Shown here in pieces: positions 1-9,950 of a stretch of DNA of 64,000 nucleotides. The position numbers and the translations under genes are program-made. Numbering within the stretch: the first letter of the stretch is position 1; each line of letters begins with the position of its first letter. The stretch comes from a bacterium 1XD21-70 (GTDB taxonomy: Bacteria; Bacillota; Clostridia; Lachnospirales; Lachnospiraceae): assembly GCA_003669055.1 (NCBI GenBank), contig RAYB01000010.1, forward strand, positions 1 to 64,000. Reading direction: 5' to 3'. Under the pieces are notes generated by a model, which ran no database searches, was not told the DNA's origin, and saw only the letters and a program-made list of their open reading frames with translations.

Positions 1-78
1 CCTGATCCATAGGGCATTTCCGTCCCAAGCCCTCTGTGGAAGGTTTTCGTAAATGATCCCACAAAATAAAAAATAGAA

Positions 79-107
79 TTGAGATATACGGGAGAAGTGT
101 GTATAAT
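79..107 (+). promoter_or_regulatory. sigma-A promoter for the receiver-domain gene
   Basis: TTGAGA (79-84) and TATAAT (102-107) are separated by 17 bp, close to the vegetative consensus. It lies about 115 bp upstream of the receiver gene start at 222. Bases 1-78 hold nothing I can assign to a gene. Confidence 0.6.
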
Positions 108-221
108 AAAACAGGAAAATGCTCCGGAAGCAGACGGTATCTTTGGTATAACCTGACGGGGCAAAACAGCCAGGTTTGGTTATCGGTTGCGGTACAATAG
201 AAAGATAAGGTGGGCATAACA

Positions 222-608
222 ATGGGAATCAGGGTTGTGGCGGTGGACAATGCGCCGGAACTGTTGGAGAAGATAAAAGGGATTTTCCGGAATATGGGAC
301 AGGTGGAACTTGCGGGCTGTTTTGAGGAAGCGGTGGCAGTGATAGATTTTGTACGGGAAAACCAGGTGGATATGGTATTTACGGACATTGTGATGCCGGA
401 TATCAGCGGGATCAGCTTAGCGTCCGCGCTGCACCGCCTGCCGGATCCCCCTGCCGTAGTCATGATGTCGAGCATACCCGGCTTCTCCTTGGAGGCGTGG
501 AAGATCCAGGCATTTGGATTTATTGAGAAGCCCTATACCAGGATGGATGTGGCGAGGATGGTTGAAAAATATAAAAAGGAACGGGAAAATCCGGGGGAGA
601 TTCGTTAG
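222..608 (+). CDS. stand-alone response regulator receiver protein (CheY-like)
   Basis: A 128-residue protein made of a single receiver domain with no output domain. The phosphoacceptor is D55 (in the stretch FTDIVMP) and the conserved lysine is K103 (in IEKPY). The acidic pocket reads D9-N10 where most receivers have two acidic residues. I chose ATG 222 over the in-frame GTG at 210 because AAGGTGG at 207-213 is well spaced from it. Single-domain receivers pass phosphate or dock on partner proteins. No kinase is adjacent; the nearest is the hybrid kinase at 6573, and a link between them is only a guess. Its own promoter is at 79-107, and the FprA gene follows 76 bp downstream. Confidence 0.8.
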   Translation: MGIRVVAVDNAPELLEKIKGIFRNMGQVELAGCFEEAVAVIDFVRENQVDMVFTDIVMPDISGISLASALHRLPDPPAVVMMSSIPGFSLEAWKIQAFGFIEKPYTRMDVARMVEKYKKERENPGEIR

Positions 609-684
609 GATTACCAATAGAAAACCATAGGACGGTATGATAAAATGGACGGAAAATGGTTATTGTAAAGACAGGAGGAGCAGA

Positions 685-1860
685 ATGAACGATACACATA
701 TTTCCGATTCCGTTTTATATATCGGTGTGAATGACAGGACATTGGACCTGTTTGAGAGCCAGTATGCGGTTCCGAACGGGGTGAGTTATAATTCTTATGT
801 GATATTGGACGAGAAGGTAGCAGTATTAGACACGGTGGATGCGCGGGCATCGGAGCAGTGGTTTGCCAATCTGGAGCAGGCACTGGCCGGGGAGCCGGTG
901 GACTATCTGGTGGTTTCCCATATGGAACCGGACCATGCGGCGAATGTGGAGCGTTTTGCCAGGCAGCACCCGGAGGCCGTGCTGGTAGGAAATGCCAAGA
1001 CGTTTGGGATGATTGCCCAGTTTTTTGATTTGGACCTGGAGGGAAGGAAGCTGGAGGTCAAGGAGGGCGATACCCTGGACCTGGGGCAGCATGTCCTGCA
1101 GTTTTTTATGGCGCCTATGGTTCATTGGCCGGAGGTGATGGTGGCCTATGAGCAGACAGAGAAGATCCTGTTCTCGGCAGATGGTTTTGGTAAGTTCGGC
1201 GCGCTGGACGCGGAGGAAGGATGGGATGAGGAGGCAGCCCGGTACTATCTGAATATAGTGGGGAAATACGGCGTGCAGGTTCAGGGGCTGCTGAGGAAAG
1301 CAGAGAAGCTGGATATCCGTATGATCTGCCCGCTACATGGGCCGATCCTGCGGGACAACTTAGGGCACTACCTGGAGAAATACCAGATTTGGAGCACCTA
1401 TCAGCCAGAGCAGAAGGGCGTGCTGATAGCCTATGCTTCCATCCACGGCAATACGGCTAAGGCAGCGCAGCTGCTGGCAGAGTATCTGGGGGAACTGGGA
1501 GAGGAGCATGTGGAGTTGATGGACCTGTCGAGGGAAGATCTGTCACTGGCTGTCCGGAAGGCCTTCTATTATGACCGGATGGTGGTGGCGGCAGCGACAT
1601 ATGACGGCGGGGTGTTCCCTTGCATGGAAGAATTTTTACAGCATATCCGTTCTAAGAACTACCAGAAGAGAACCGTGGGGATCCTGGAAAACGGAAGCTG
1701 GGCACCGATGGCCGGGAAGGTGATGAGAGGGCTTTTAGAAGGGATGAAGGATGTAAGGATCCTGGAGCCGGTGGTGACGGTGAAGTCGGCAGTGAAGGAG
1801 GAAAACCGGGCTGCCATGAAAGAATTGGCTCAAAGCTGTGTGGATTCGGCCGCAAGATAA
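685..1860 (+). CDS. fprA: FprA family A-type flavoprotein (flavodiiron protein)
   Basis: A 391-residue flavodiiron protein. Family members reduce O2 to water and/or NO to N2O in the cytoplasm of anaerobes, fed by rubredoxin or related donors. The N-terminal metallo-beta-lactamase-like domain shows the full diiron ligand set: H79, E81, D83, H84 (HMEPDH), H147, D166 and H218. A flavodoxin-like FMN domain follows from about residue 250 (start of the stretch GVLIAYASIHGNT). ATG 685 has AGGAGG at 673-678; an upstream in-frame ATG at 637 lacks a ribosome binding site. The length matches the core two-domain family without extra rubredoxin domains. A strong hairpin follows the stop. Confidence 0.93.
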   Translation: MNDTHISDSVLYIGVNDRTLDLFESQYAVPNGVSYNSYVILDEKVAVLDTVDARASEQWFANLEQALAGEPVDYLVVSHMEPDHAANVERFARQHPEAVLVGNAKTFGMIAQFFDLDLEGRKLEVKEGDTLDLGQHVLQFFMAPMVHWPEVMVAYEQTEKILFSADGFGKFGALDAEEGWDEEAARYYLNIVGKYGVQVQGLLRKAEKLDIRMICPLHGPILRDNLGHYLEKYQIWSTYQPEQKGVLIAYASIHGNTAKAAQLLAEYLGELGEEHVELMDLSREDLSLAVRKAFYYDRMVVAAATYDGGVFPCMEEFLQHIRSKNYQKRTVGILENGSWAPMAGKVMRGLLEGMKDVRILEPVVTVKSAVKEENRAAMKELAQSCVDSAAR

Positions 1861-1867
1861 AGAAAAT

Positions 1868-1910
1868 AAGGCATTCTCCCCAAACGGGCATAGTTTTGGG
1901 GGAATGCCTT
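1868..1910. terminator. bidirectional terminator hairpin between fprA and darA
   Basis: A stem of about 17 bp (1868-1884 with 1894-1910) contains one wobble pair. It lies between two convergent genes. The T-rich tail is on the reverse-strand side (1867 downwards), so it terminates darA best, but it also follows the fprA stop by 8 bp. Confidence 0.75.
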
Positions 1911-1935
1911 GTCTGCTAACGGCAGTATTATTCCA

Positions 1936-2271
1936 TTAAAATTTCTCGTAACGTTCTACATCTGTAACAAAAATCGTGGCGCCGCCCAGTTCTACGGACA
2001 CGGGCATCATCACATATCCGGCGGAGATGGAGCCGATATTCGGCGCAGGGATATCACAGGTGATCTTTTGCCGTTTTCCACAGGTCTCGCGTATCAGATT
2101 GATAGCATGTTCAACCTGTTTTTCATCTGTACCAATCATCAAGGTTGCATTCCCTTTTTTCAAGAAACCGCCGGTGGTAGCCAGCCGGGTCACGCTGAAG
2201 TGATGGTCCGTAAGCACGTCTGTCACGCGGTTTCCGTCATCGGAACTTACAATTGCGTATATAATTTTCAT
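1936..2271 (-). CDS. darA: PII-like cyclic-di-AMP receptor protein (DarA/PstA family)
   Basis: A 111-residue protein matching the small PII-like c-di-AMP receptor family of Firmicutes. The diagnostic stretch LATTGGFLKKGN and the following MIGTD region are present near residues 33-52. Family members form trimers that bind c-di-AMP at subunit interfaces; their downstream partner is generally unknown. ATG 2271 is chosen because GGAGGTG lies 5 bases upstream; an upstream extension to 2352 has no ribosome binding site and would exceed the family length of about 110 residues. It is convergent with fprA and divergent from the dgt operon. Confidence 0.88.
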   Translation of the reverse strand: MKIIYAIVSSDDGNRVTDVLTDHHFSVTRLATTGGFLKKGNATLMIGTDEKQVEHAINLIRETCGKRQKITCDIPAPNIGSISAGYVMMPVSVELGGATIFVTDVERYEKF

Positions 2272-2420
2272 AACAACACCTCCGTCTCTGAAAAAATCTG
2301 ATTTTATTTTATCACAAATCCTGTTTGGTGTAAATGAGGAAATCCAAAGCAAAATATCAGCAAGACATTTCGGGACATTTCAGTTGCCAGGAAAAAATAG
2401 TACTAAAATTGTGGGAACCA

Positions 2421-2429
2421 TGATATAAT
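2421..2429 (+). promoter_or_regulatory. extended -10 promoter for the dgt-dnaG-rpoD operon
   Basis: TGATATAAT (2421-2429) is a perfect extended -10 element. No good -35 hexamer lies 16-18 bp upstream. The gap 2272-2603 otherwise holds only a purine-rich untranslated leader of about 165 bases before dgt; I see no gene or structured RNA in it. Confidence 0.5.
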
Positions 2430-2603
2430 AAACATAAACGAGAAAATATGCCTTGGGCTGAAACCGGGAAGAACAAACAGCAAGGAGTTAGGAAAGCAGG
2501 ACAAGCAGAGAAAGAATAAGGCCAAGCAAAGAGCAGAGCCCAAAAGGACAGAAAGAAAGTGCTGGGCACCGGGGATACAAAAGGCTGCAAAGGGGGAAGG
2601 CAG

Positions 2604-3611
2604 ATGACGATCAGAGAAGCACAGGAGGCATGGGAGGCGAAGTATCTAAGCCCTTATGCCTCTTTGAGCAGGGAGACGAAAGGCAGGGACGAGCCGGAAG
2701 AACTGTGCGATATCCGTCCGGAGTACCAGCGGGACCGGGACCGGATCCTGCACTGTAAGGCATTCCGGCGCTTAAAGCATAAGACCCAGGTGTTCCTGGC
2801 CCCGGAGGGAGACCACTACCGGACACGGCTGACGCATACCTTGGAGGTGGCGCAGATTGCCAGGACAGTTGCCCGTGCATTGCGGATGAATGAGAACCTC
2901 ACAGAGGCGATTGCCCTTGGGCATGATTTAGGGCATACCCCTTTTGGCCATTCCGGAGAACGTATCTTAGACGAACTGTGCCCGGACGGATTTGCCCATT
3001 ACCGCCAGAGCGTGCGGGTGGTGGAATTGCTGGAAAAGGACGGCAAGGGCTTGAACCTCACCAAAGAGGTGCGGGACGGGATCCTCAACCACAGGACAAG
3101 CGGCAGCCCGTCTACCTTAGAGGGGCGCATCGTGCGCCTTTCTGATAAGATTGCCTACATAAACCATGATATTGATGATGCGATACGGGGGAAGATATTC
3201 CGGGAAGCAGACATCCCGCAGCAATATACGGATCTCTTGGGGCACAGTGTGCGGGAACGGCTCAATACCATGATCCATGATATCATCGAGAGCAGCATGG
3301 ACCGGCCGGAGATCTGTATGTCACCGGGGATGCAGGAAGCCATGCAAGGGCTGAGATCCTGGCTGTTTGAACATATGTACCTGAATGAGATACCAAAGGC
3401 AGAAGAAAAGAAAGCGCAGCAGCTGGTTGCTTCCTTGTACAGGTATTATTTAAACCATGCAGAGCAGATGCCGGAGGAATACCGGATGCTGATGGAGCAG
3501 CAGGGGGAGAAGAAGGAGCGGGTAGTCTGCGATTACATTGCAGGCATGAGCGACAGCTATGCCATCTATAAATTTGAAGAACTGTTTGTGCCGAAAGCGT
3601 GGAAGGCATAA
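2604..3611 (+). CDS. dgt: deoxyguanosinetriphosphate triphosphohydrolase-like protein
   Basis: A 335-residue HD-domain phosphohydrolase of the dGTPase-like family, which cleaves dNTPs to nucleosides and tripolyphosphate. The H...HD...D metal-binding signature is visible as HTLEVAQ followed by GHDLGHTPFGH around residues 75-115. A later conserved region reads HRTSGSPSTLEG. ATG 2604 is preceded by AGGGGGAAGG; an in-frame ATG at 2559 has no ribosome binding site. It is the first gene of the dgt-dnaG-rpoD cluster, a common clostridial variant of the macromolecular synthesis operon, and the dnaG start is 30 bp downstream. Confidence 0.9.
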   Translation: MTIREAQEAWEAKYLSPYASLSRETKGRDEPEELCDIRPEYQRDRDRILHCKAFRRLKHKTQVFLAPEGDHYRTRLTHTLEVAQIARTVARALRMNENLTEAIALGHDLGHTPFGHSGERILDELCPDGFAHYRQSVRVVELLEKDGKGLNLTKEVRDGILNHRTSGSPSTLEGRIVRLSDKIAYINHDIDDAIRGKIFREADIPQQYTDLLGHSVRERLNTMIHDIIESSMDRPEICMSPGMQEAMQGLRSWLFEHMYLNEIPKAEEKKAQQLVASLYRYYLNHAEQMPEEYRMLMEQQGEKKERVVCDYIAGMSDSYAIYKFEELFVPKAWKA

Positions 3612-3641
3612 GCGCGGGAAAAGACGGGAAAGGAGCATTTC

Positions 3642-5414
3642 ATGTATTATCCGGAAGAGACCATCGAGGAAGTGAGAGAAAGAAATGATATTGTGGATGT
3701 GATTTCGGGATATGTGAAGCTGCAGAAAAAGGGCAGTAACTATTTTGGCCTCTGCCCTTTCCACAACGAAAAATCCCCCTCCTTTTCGGTGTCGCCCCAG
3801 AAGCAGATGTATTATTGCTTCGGCTGCGGGGCCGGGGGGAATGTGATCACATTTGTGATGGAGTATGAGAATTATTCTTTTCAGGAAGCGTTGAAGATGC
3901 TGGCAGAACGCGCCGGGGTGAAGCTTCCGGAGGCAGAATATTCCAAGGAGGAGAAGGACAAGGCCAGCAAGCGGTCCATGCTTTTGGAGGTTAATAAACT
4001 GGCGGCGAATTATTTTTATTATCAGCTTCGCCAGCCGCAGGGAAAGATTGGCTATGAATATTTCAGGCGGAGGGGGCTGGCGGAGGAGACGATCCGGCGG
4101 TTTGGCCTTGGGTATGCCAATAAGACAAGCGATGATTTGTACCGCTATTTAAAGTCCAAGGGCTACCGGGATGAACTTTTGAAGGAAAGCGGGCTGGTGG
4201 CTTTGGAGGAGAGGGGGAGCCATGACAAGTTCTGGAACCGGGTCATGTTCCCGATCATGGATGTGAACAGCCGGGTGATCGGCTTCGGCGGCCGGGTGAT
4301 GGGAGATGGGGAGCCGAAGTATTTAAATTCACCAGAGACTTTGATCTTTGACAAGGGGCGCAATCTCTACGGGCTGAATTATGCCCGTACCAGCCGGGAA
4401 AAAAGCTTGCTGGTATGTGAAGGCTATATGGATGTGATTGCCATGCACCAGGCAGGGTTTACCAATGCGGTGGCTTCCCTGGGCACAGCCCTGACCTTGC
4501 GGCATGCAGCGCTCTTAAAACGATATACGGAGCAGGTGGTATTGACGTATGACAGTGACGGCGCCGGGGTGAAGGCAGCTCTGCGGGCGATCCCGATTCT
4601 CAGGGAAGCCGGGATATCGGCTCGGGTGCTGGACTTAAAGCCATATAAGGATCCGGATGAATTTATAAAGAATAAGGGAAAAGAAGAGTTTGAAAAGAGG
4701 ATTGACGGGGCACGCAACAGTTTCCTGTTTGAGATCGATGTGCTGCGCCGCGATTACCAGACGGAAGACCCGGAGCAGAAGACCCGCTTTATCCATGCGG
4801 CAGCCGGGAAGCTGCTGGTGTTTGAGGAGGCTATGGAGCGGGATAACTATATCCAGGCAGTAGCGCGGGAACAGATGCTCCCTTATGAAGACCTGCGGCG
4901 CCTGGTGAACCGCTTGGGCAATATGCCAAAGGCCGCGCAGGCAGTCCGCGAGAGGCAGGAAGCAGACCGCCGGGAGCGGGGGAAGAAGAAGGAAAAGGAT
5001 GACGGGAACCGCCGGGCGCAGAGGCTTTTGCTGACTTGGCTGATTGAACAGCCGGGGCTTTTTGCGAAGGTCAAGGATATGGTGGGGGAAGAGGACTTTG
5101 TGGAACCGATTTACCGCCGGGCTGCTGAGATGGTGTTTGACGGCCTCCGGAAAGGGGAAGTGAACCCGGCAGAGATCCTGAACCATTTCATCAATGATGA
5201 GGAGGAGTATAAGGAAGTAGCCGCTTTGTTCCATGCCCGCCTGGAGGAGAGCCTGGGGAATGAGGAACAGAAAAAGGCATTTTCGGATATCGTATACCGG
5301 GTAAAGAAAAACAGCCTGGACTATGCCAGCCGGAATGCGGCGGATATCGGTGAACTGCAGCGTATTATACAGGAGCAGGCAGCACTGAAAAAGCTTTTGG
5401 CCACAATTGATTAA
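3642..5414 (+). CDS. dnaG: DNA primase
   Basis: A 590-residue primase that makes RNA primers for the replication fork. The N-terminal CHC2 zinc finger is clear at about residues 38-65 (CPFHNEKSPSF then YYCFGCGAGGN). The catalytic core and TOPRIM fold follow, with the acidic stretches LLVCEGYMD and VLTYDSDGAG. The C-terminal ~150 residues should be the DnaB-binding helical domain. AGGAG sits 6 bases before ATG 3642. It lies between dgt and rpoD, the standard order in this class. Length is normal and no defect is seen. Confidence 0.96.
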   Translation: MYYPEETIEEVRERNDIVDVISGYVKLQKKGSNYFGLCPFHNEKSPSFSVSPQKQMYYCFGCGAGGNVITFVMEYENYSFQEALKMLAERAGVKLPEAEYSKEEKDKASKRSMLLEVNKLAANYFYYQLRQPQGKIGYEYFRRRGLAEETIRRFGLGYANKTSDDLYRYLKSKGYRDELLKESGLVALEERGSHDKFWNRVMFPIMDVNSRVIGFGGRVMGDGEPKYLNSPETLIFDKGRNLYGLNYARTSREKSLLVCEGYMDVIAMHQAGFTNAVASLGTALTLRHAALLKRYTEQVVLTYDSDGAGVKAALRAIPILREAGISARVLDLKPYKDPDEFIKNKGKEEFEKRIDGARNSFLFEIDVLRRDYQTEDPEQKTRFIHAAAGKLLVFEEAMERDNYIQAVAREQMLPYEDLRRLVNRLGNMPKAAQAVRERQEADRRERGKKKEKDDGNRRAQRLLLTWLIEQPGLFAKVKDMVGEEDFVEPIYRRAAEMVFDGLRKGEVNPAEILNHFINDEEEYKEVAALFHARLEESLGNEEQKKAFSDIVYRVKKNSLDYASRNAADIGELQRIIQEQAALKKLLATID

Positions 5415-5429
5415 GAAAGGTGGACAGAC

Positions 5430-6548
5430 ATGGGAGAACAGATGCAGACACTGGAGGAAAAGCTGACCCTACTGCTGGAGACTGCTAAAAAGAAGAAAAA
5501 TGTGCTGGAAAACAGGGAAATCCTGGATTTTTTCCGCGGGGAGATCTTGGATCCGGATAAGCTGGATAAAATTTACGATTTCCTTGACAAAAACCATGTG
5601 GATGTGCTGCGCATCGATGAAGATGACGATATGGAGCCGGAACTTTTCATGGAGGAAGAACTAGACGGCGGGGAAGAGATCAATGTCGAGGAACTTGATT
5701 TGTCTGTTCCGGATAATGTGGGGGTGGAGGATCCGGTCCGCATGTATTTAAAAGAGATCGGGAAGATTCCGCTATTATCCATAGAAGATGAAATTGAACT
5801 GGCAAAGAGGATGGAAGCAGGCGACAATGAGGCAAGGAAACAGTTGGCAGAGGCCAATCTGCGGCTGGTGGTCAGTATTGCGAAGCGGTATGTGGGCAGG
5901 GGGATGCAGCTGCTGGATTTGATCCAGGAGGGCAACTTAGGGCTTATTAAGGCAGTGGAAAAATTTGACTACCGCAAAGGATATAAGTTCAGCACCTATG
6001 CGACTTGGTGGATCCGTCAGGCGATCACGCGTTCCATTGCCGACCAGGCAAGGACGATCCGCATCCCGGTGCATATGGTAGAGACCATCAACCGCCTGAT
6101 CCGTACCCAGCGCCAGCTGGTACAGGAACTGGGGCGGGAGGCATCCGTGGAGGAGATTGCCGCTAAGATGGACCTCCCGGTGGAACGGGTGCAGGAGATC
6201 CAGAAGATTGCCCAGGAGCCGGTATCCTTGGAGACACCGATCGGAGAAGAGGAGGACAGCCATCTGGGGGACTTTATCCAGGATGACCAGGTGGCAGTGC
6301 CGGTGGACCAGGCAACGTTTACCCTCCTGCGGGAGCAGCTTTTGGAGGCTCTTAAGACGCTGACCGAGCGGGAGCAGAAAGTGCTGCGCCTGCGGTTTGG
6401 GCTGGATGATGGCCGGCCAAGGACATTGGAAGAAGTGGGGAAGGAATTTAAGGTGACGAGGGAACGGATCCGCCAGATCGAGGCTAAGGCGCTCCGCAAA
6501 CTCCGCCATCCGAGCAGGAGCAAAAAATTAAAGGATTATCTGGACTAA
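5430..6548 (+). CDS. rpoD: RNA polymerase primary sigma factor (sigma-A/RpoD)
   Basis: A 372-residue group 1 sigma factor, the length typical of Firmicutes SigA. Region 1.1 is acidic and degenerate (many E/D at residues 55-90). Region 2 shows [12 protein letters not shown] and the -10 recognition helix around [13 protein letters not shown]. Region 4 ends with the helix-turn-helix around [17 protein letters not shown]. The start at ATG 5430 has GAAAGGTGG upstream; ATG 5442 is a possible alternative. It sits 15 bp after dnaG. The promoters called in this window follow the TTGACA/TATAAT pattern expected of this factor. Confidence 0.97.
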   Translation: MGEQMQTLEEKLTLLLETAKKKKNVLENREILDFFRGEILDPDKLDKIYDFLDKNHVDVLRIDEDDDMEPELFMEEELDGGEEINVEELDLSVPDNVGVEDPVRMYLKEIGKIPLLSIEDEIELAKRMEAGDNEARKQLAEANLRLVVSIAKRYVGRGMQLLDLIQEGNLGLIKAVEKFDYRKGYKFSTYATWWIRQAITRSIADQARTIRIPVHMVETINRLIRTQRQLVQELGREASVEEIAAKMDLPVERVQEIQKIAQEPVSLETPIGEEEDSHLGDFIQDDQVAVPVDQATFTLLREQLLEALKTLTEREQKVLRLRFGLDDGRPRTLEEVGKEFKVTRERIRQIEAKALRKLRHPSRSKKLKDYLD

Positions 6549-6572
6549 AGACGCTGGGAGGGACGAAGGATT

Positions 6573-9191
6573 ATGGAGACAGAAAACGATGCAAAATTAA
6601 GCAGGAAGGCGAACCGCGGCCTGAGGAATAAGACCATCCGTTTTTTGAGTATCAGCCTGGTATCCGTAGCGGTTCTTTGCGTGATAGTTTTCGTCTATTT
6701 TGCTGTTCACATGAACCGCCAAAGCGCGGATACGATCAGCCAGATCGGCAGGATTTACATGTCGAATATGAGTGAACAGGTAGCGATGCACTTTGAGACC
6801 ACCATTGAATTGAGGGTGTCCCAGATCGAGGCATTGATAGAAACGATCCAGCCGGAACGGTTTGGTGACGGGGACGAACTGAAAAAGGAACTGGCCTATA
6901 ACGCCCGGGCCAGGGGATTTGAGTACCTGGCCTTTTACTCGGATGAAGGGGATTTTGAGATGATCTATGGGGAGCCGGTGGAACTGTGCGACCCACAGCC
7001 ATTTTTGGATTCACTGAATGACGGGGAGAAGAAGGTAGCGGTAGGCAAGGATGTGAACGGCAGGGATATTGTGCTGATGGGTGTGTCCACAGAGTACAGC
7101 ATGGGAGAAGGCAGGCGCTGTACGGCGCTTGTGGCAGGGCTTCCGCTGAGTTATATTAAGGAGACCTTGTTTTTCAACCAGGATATAGCCATGGAATATT
7201 ACTTCATTATCCGCCGGGACGGAAGCTTTATTGCCACGAGCGAGGATGTGGAGGACAATACATATTTTGAACGCGTCCAGAACCTGTATGAAGACGTGGA
7301 GGGCCTGACCCCGCAGGAGTACCTGGTGGAGTTAGAGGATGCCATGGATGCTCAGAAGGACTATAACAGTGAGTTCAGGATCTACGGGGAGCGGCGCCAC
7401 TTGTATTGCACCAGCCTTTCCTATTCCGAGTGGTATCTTTTGGTGTTTATGCCATACGGGATCCTGGATGAGACGATCGGGATCTTAGACGGGCAGTGGA
7501 TCCGCACGGCAATAATTGGCTGTTTTGCCATTTTAATCCCAATGCTGCTGGTATTTATTAAATATTTCAATATTACTACCCATCAGATACAGGACCTGGA
7601 GGAAGCGCGCCGGACTGCCGAGCATGCCAACCATGCAAAAAGTGAATTTTTGTCCAACATGAGCCATGATATCCGGACCCCGATGAATGCAATTGTGGGT
7701 ATGACCAGCATAGCCCTCTCCAATATTGGCAATCAGCAGCAGGTACAGAACAGCTTAAAGAAAATTGCCTTTTCCAGCCGCCACCTGCTGGGGCTGATCA
7801 ATGATATCCTGGATATGTCCAAGATAGAGAGCGGGAAGATGGTACTTAACAAAGAGCAGGTGGTATTGGGCGAGGTGGTGGACGGAATCACCAACATCAT
7901 CCAGCCGCAGACAAAGGAGAAAGGGCAGGTATTTGCGATCCGGATCCATGACGTGGATGTGGAGAACGTCTGCTGTGACAGCGTGCGCTTAAACCAGGTC
8001 CTGATTAACCTTTTGGGCAATGCAGTCAAGTTTACGCCGGAGGGAGGCCGGGTTGAACTGTTTTTAAGCGAGGAGGCTTCGCCTCTGGGGCAGGAGTATG
8101 TCCGGCTCCATTTGCGGGTGCGTGACAACGGGATTGGGATGTCGGAGGAATTCCAGAAAAAGATATTTGATTCGTTTGCACGTGAGGATAATACCCGTGT
8201 CCAGAAGACGGAGGGCACAGGGCTTGGCATGACAATCACCAAATACATAGTGAATGCCATGGGCGGTGATATTGAGGTAACAAGTGAACTGGGGAAAGGC
8301 AGTGAGTTCCATGTGACTTTGGATCTGGAGAAAGCACCTGTGTCGGAGACGGATATGGTGCTTCCGGCCTGGAATGTGCTGGTGATGGATGATGACCGGC
8401 AATTTTGTGAAAATACCGTTGCCATCTTAAATGCCCTTGGGACGAAGGCAGACTGGACATTGGACGGAATGGGGGCAGTCCGTAAGGCAAAAGAGAGGAT
8501 AGAGCAGAAAGACCCGTACCAGATCGTCTTGCTGGACTGGAAGCTGCCGGAGATGAACGGTATCCACACTGCCAGAAAACTGCGCCGGATATGCGGCGAA
8601 GAACTGCGGATGCTGATGATTTCTGCTTATGACGGGGGCGAGATTGAAGAAAAAGCCAGGGAAGAGGGCATATCCGGTTTTATGTCAAAGCCTCTTTTCC
8701 GGTCAACTCTGTATTATGGCATGAACCGGTTTGCAGAGGAGGGCATGCAGTCTATGCAGGCGGAAGACCAGGAGGCAGATTTTAATGGGAGGAGGATCCT
8801 GCTGGCCGAGGACAATGAACTAAACTGGGAGATTGCCCAGGAACTGCTCTCGGAATTGGGGCTGGAACTGGATTGGGCAGAGAACGGGAAACTCTGCGTG
8901 GACAAATTCCAAAATGCCCCCAGAGGAACCTATGATGCCATATTGATGGACATCCGGATGCCGGTTATGACAGGCTATGAAGCCACCCGCGAAATCCGTG
9001 CCCTGGAGCGGGAGGATGCCAAGGAGATACCCATCATCGCCATGAGTGCGGATGCATTTTCCGAAGATATCCAGAAGTGCCTGGACTGCGGCATGAATGC
9101 ACATATTGCAAAGCCGATTGATATGCGGGAGGTGACACGGATCCTGAAAAGCTATATCCTGGATATGGAAAAAGGAACCGAACCAAGATGA
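6573..9191 (+). CDS. membrane hybrid sensor histidine kinase with two receiver domains
   Basis: An 872-residue protein. One membrane segment at about residues 24-46 and another at about 313-335 flank an extracellular sensor domain of about 265 residues (probably Cache-like, inferred from size and layout). Then come a HisKA dimerisation helix with phosphorylatable H365 (NMSHDIRTP), a HATPase domain with N box ([13 protein letters not shown]) and G box (GTGLGM), a first receiver with D655 (LLDWKLP) and a second with D793 (LMDIRMP). There is no Hpt domain and no DNA-binding output. It lies 24 bp after rpoD and overlaps trmK by 4 bases, so it appears co-transcribed with the sigma operon, an unusual position. 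The signal and target are unknown. Confidence 0.9.
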   Translation: METENDAKLSRKANRGLRNKTIRFLSISLVSVAVLCVIVFVYFAVHMNRQSADTISQIGRIYMSNMSEQVAMHFETTIELRVSQIEALIETIQPERFGDGDELKKELAYNARARGFEYLAFYSDEGDFEMIYGEPVELCDPQPFLDSLNDGEKKVAVGKDVNGRDIVLMGVSTEYSMGEGRRCTALVAGLPLSYIKETLFFNQDIAMEYYFIIRRDGSFIATSEDVEDNTYFERVQNLYEDVEGLTPQEYLVELEDAMDAQKDYNSEFRIYGERRHLYCTSLSYSEWYLLVFMPYGILDETIGILDGQWIRTAIIGCFAILIPMLLVFIKYFNITTHQIQDLEEARRTAEHANHAKSEFLSNMSHDIRTPMNAIVGMTSIALSNIGNQQQVQNSLKKIAFSSRHLLGLINDILDMSKIESGKMVLNKEQVVLGEVVDGITNIIQPQTKEKGQVFAIRIHDVDVENVCCDSVRLNQVLINLLGNAVKFTPEGGRVELFLSEEASPLGQEYVRLHLRVRDNGIGMSEEFQKKIFDSFAREDNTRVQKTEGTGLGMTITKYIVNAMGGDIEVTSELGKGSEFHVTLDLEKAPVSETDMVLPAWNVLVMDDDRQFCENTVAILNALGTKADWTLDGMGAVRKAKERIEQKDPYQIVLLDWKLPEMNGIHTARKLRRICGEELRMLMISAYDGGEIEEKAREEGISGFMSKPLFRSTLYYGMNRFAEEGMQSMQAEDQEADFNGRRILLAEDNELNWEIAQELLSELGLELDWAENGKLCVDKFQNAPRGTYDAILMDIRMPVMTGYEATREIRALEREDAKEIPIIAMSADAFSEDIQKCLDCGMNAHIAKPIDMREVTRILKSYILDMEKGTEPR

Positions 9192-9949
9192 GACTTTCAA
9201 AACGCCTGGAAACAATTATAGAACAGACCAAGTTATGGGTGCAGGGGCAGGAAGGGGATGTCTGTGTGGCAGATGTCGGGACAGACCATGGATTTGTCCC
9301 TATATGCCTTATCGAGCGGGGGATTGTTTCCCGTGCCTTGGCACTGGACGTGCGAGAGGGGCCTTTGATGCGGGCACAGGGACATGTGCTGCAGCATGGA
9401 TTGGAGGGGAAGATCGGCGTAAGGCTTAGCGACGGGCTGAAGGGGCTGCGCCCGCAAGAGGCAGATGTGGTGGTGATAGCCGGGATGGGCGGGGAGTTGA
9501 TGCTCCGGATATTGGAGGAAGGGGGGCATATGCGGGAATTTGTGCAGTGCTTTATCCTCTCGCCGCAATCCGAACTGCCATTGTTCAGGCATGGCTTAGA
9601 GAAGCTGGGGCTTTTGATCCGGGACGAGGTGATGGTGGAGGAGGACGGGAAATATTATACCGTGATGACGGCTGTGCCGGGAAAGATGCATTATCCAAAG
9701 GAGTACTGCTACCGCTACGGGGAACGCCTGATTGCGGACAAATCCCGGGTATTGGCGGAATTTTTGGAAAAGGAGATAGGGCAGCTTTTAAAAATCCGCG
9801 GGCAGCTGCTTGCCGGCGGCGGGGATGGCGTGGCAAAGCGCCTGCAGGAGATAGAGGAGAAGCTGAGGGAGGCAGGGCAGGTGAGGGAACTGTTAGCAGA
9901 AGGTGAGGCGCCCGGCTGTACCGGAAAACGAAAGAATGGGGGAACGTAA
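9188..9949 (+). CDS. trmK: tRNA (adenine(22)-N1)-methyltransferase
   Basis: A 253-residue class I SAM-dependent methyltransferase of the TrmK/YqfN family, which makes m1A22 in tRNA. The SAM-binding motif [12 protein letters not shown] is at residues about 28-39, and the family motif [12 protein letters not shown] follows near residue 95. The C-terminal third is a charged coiled helix region. The start codon overlaps the kinase stop (ATGA), implying translational coupling. The trmK-nif3 pairing downstream of rpoD is the order also known in Bacillus, which supports the call. Confidence 0.9.
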   Translation: MRLSKRLETIIEQTKLWVQGQEGDVCVADVGTDHGFVPICLIERGIVSRALALDVREGPLMRAQGHVLQHGLEGKIGVRLSDGLKGLRPQEADVVVIAGMGGELMLRILEEGGHMREFVQCFILSPQSELPLFRHGLEKLGLLIRDEVMVEEDGKYYTVMTAVPGKMHYPKEYCYRYGERLIADKSRVLAEFLEKEIGQLLKIRGQLLAGGGDGVAKRLQEIEEKLREAGQVRELLAEGEAPGCTGKRKNGGT

Positions 9950-9950
9950 C

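Noticed and set aside
1-78. A possible reverse-strand gene start near base 40
   Set aside because: An ATG exists on the reverse strand, but only about 13 codons are inside the window and no motif can be judged.
1909-2301. Forward open frame opposite darA
   Set aside because: DarA on the reverse strand has a family match and ribosome binding site; the forward frame has neither.
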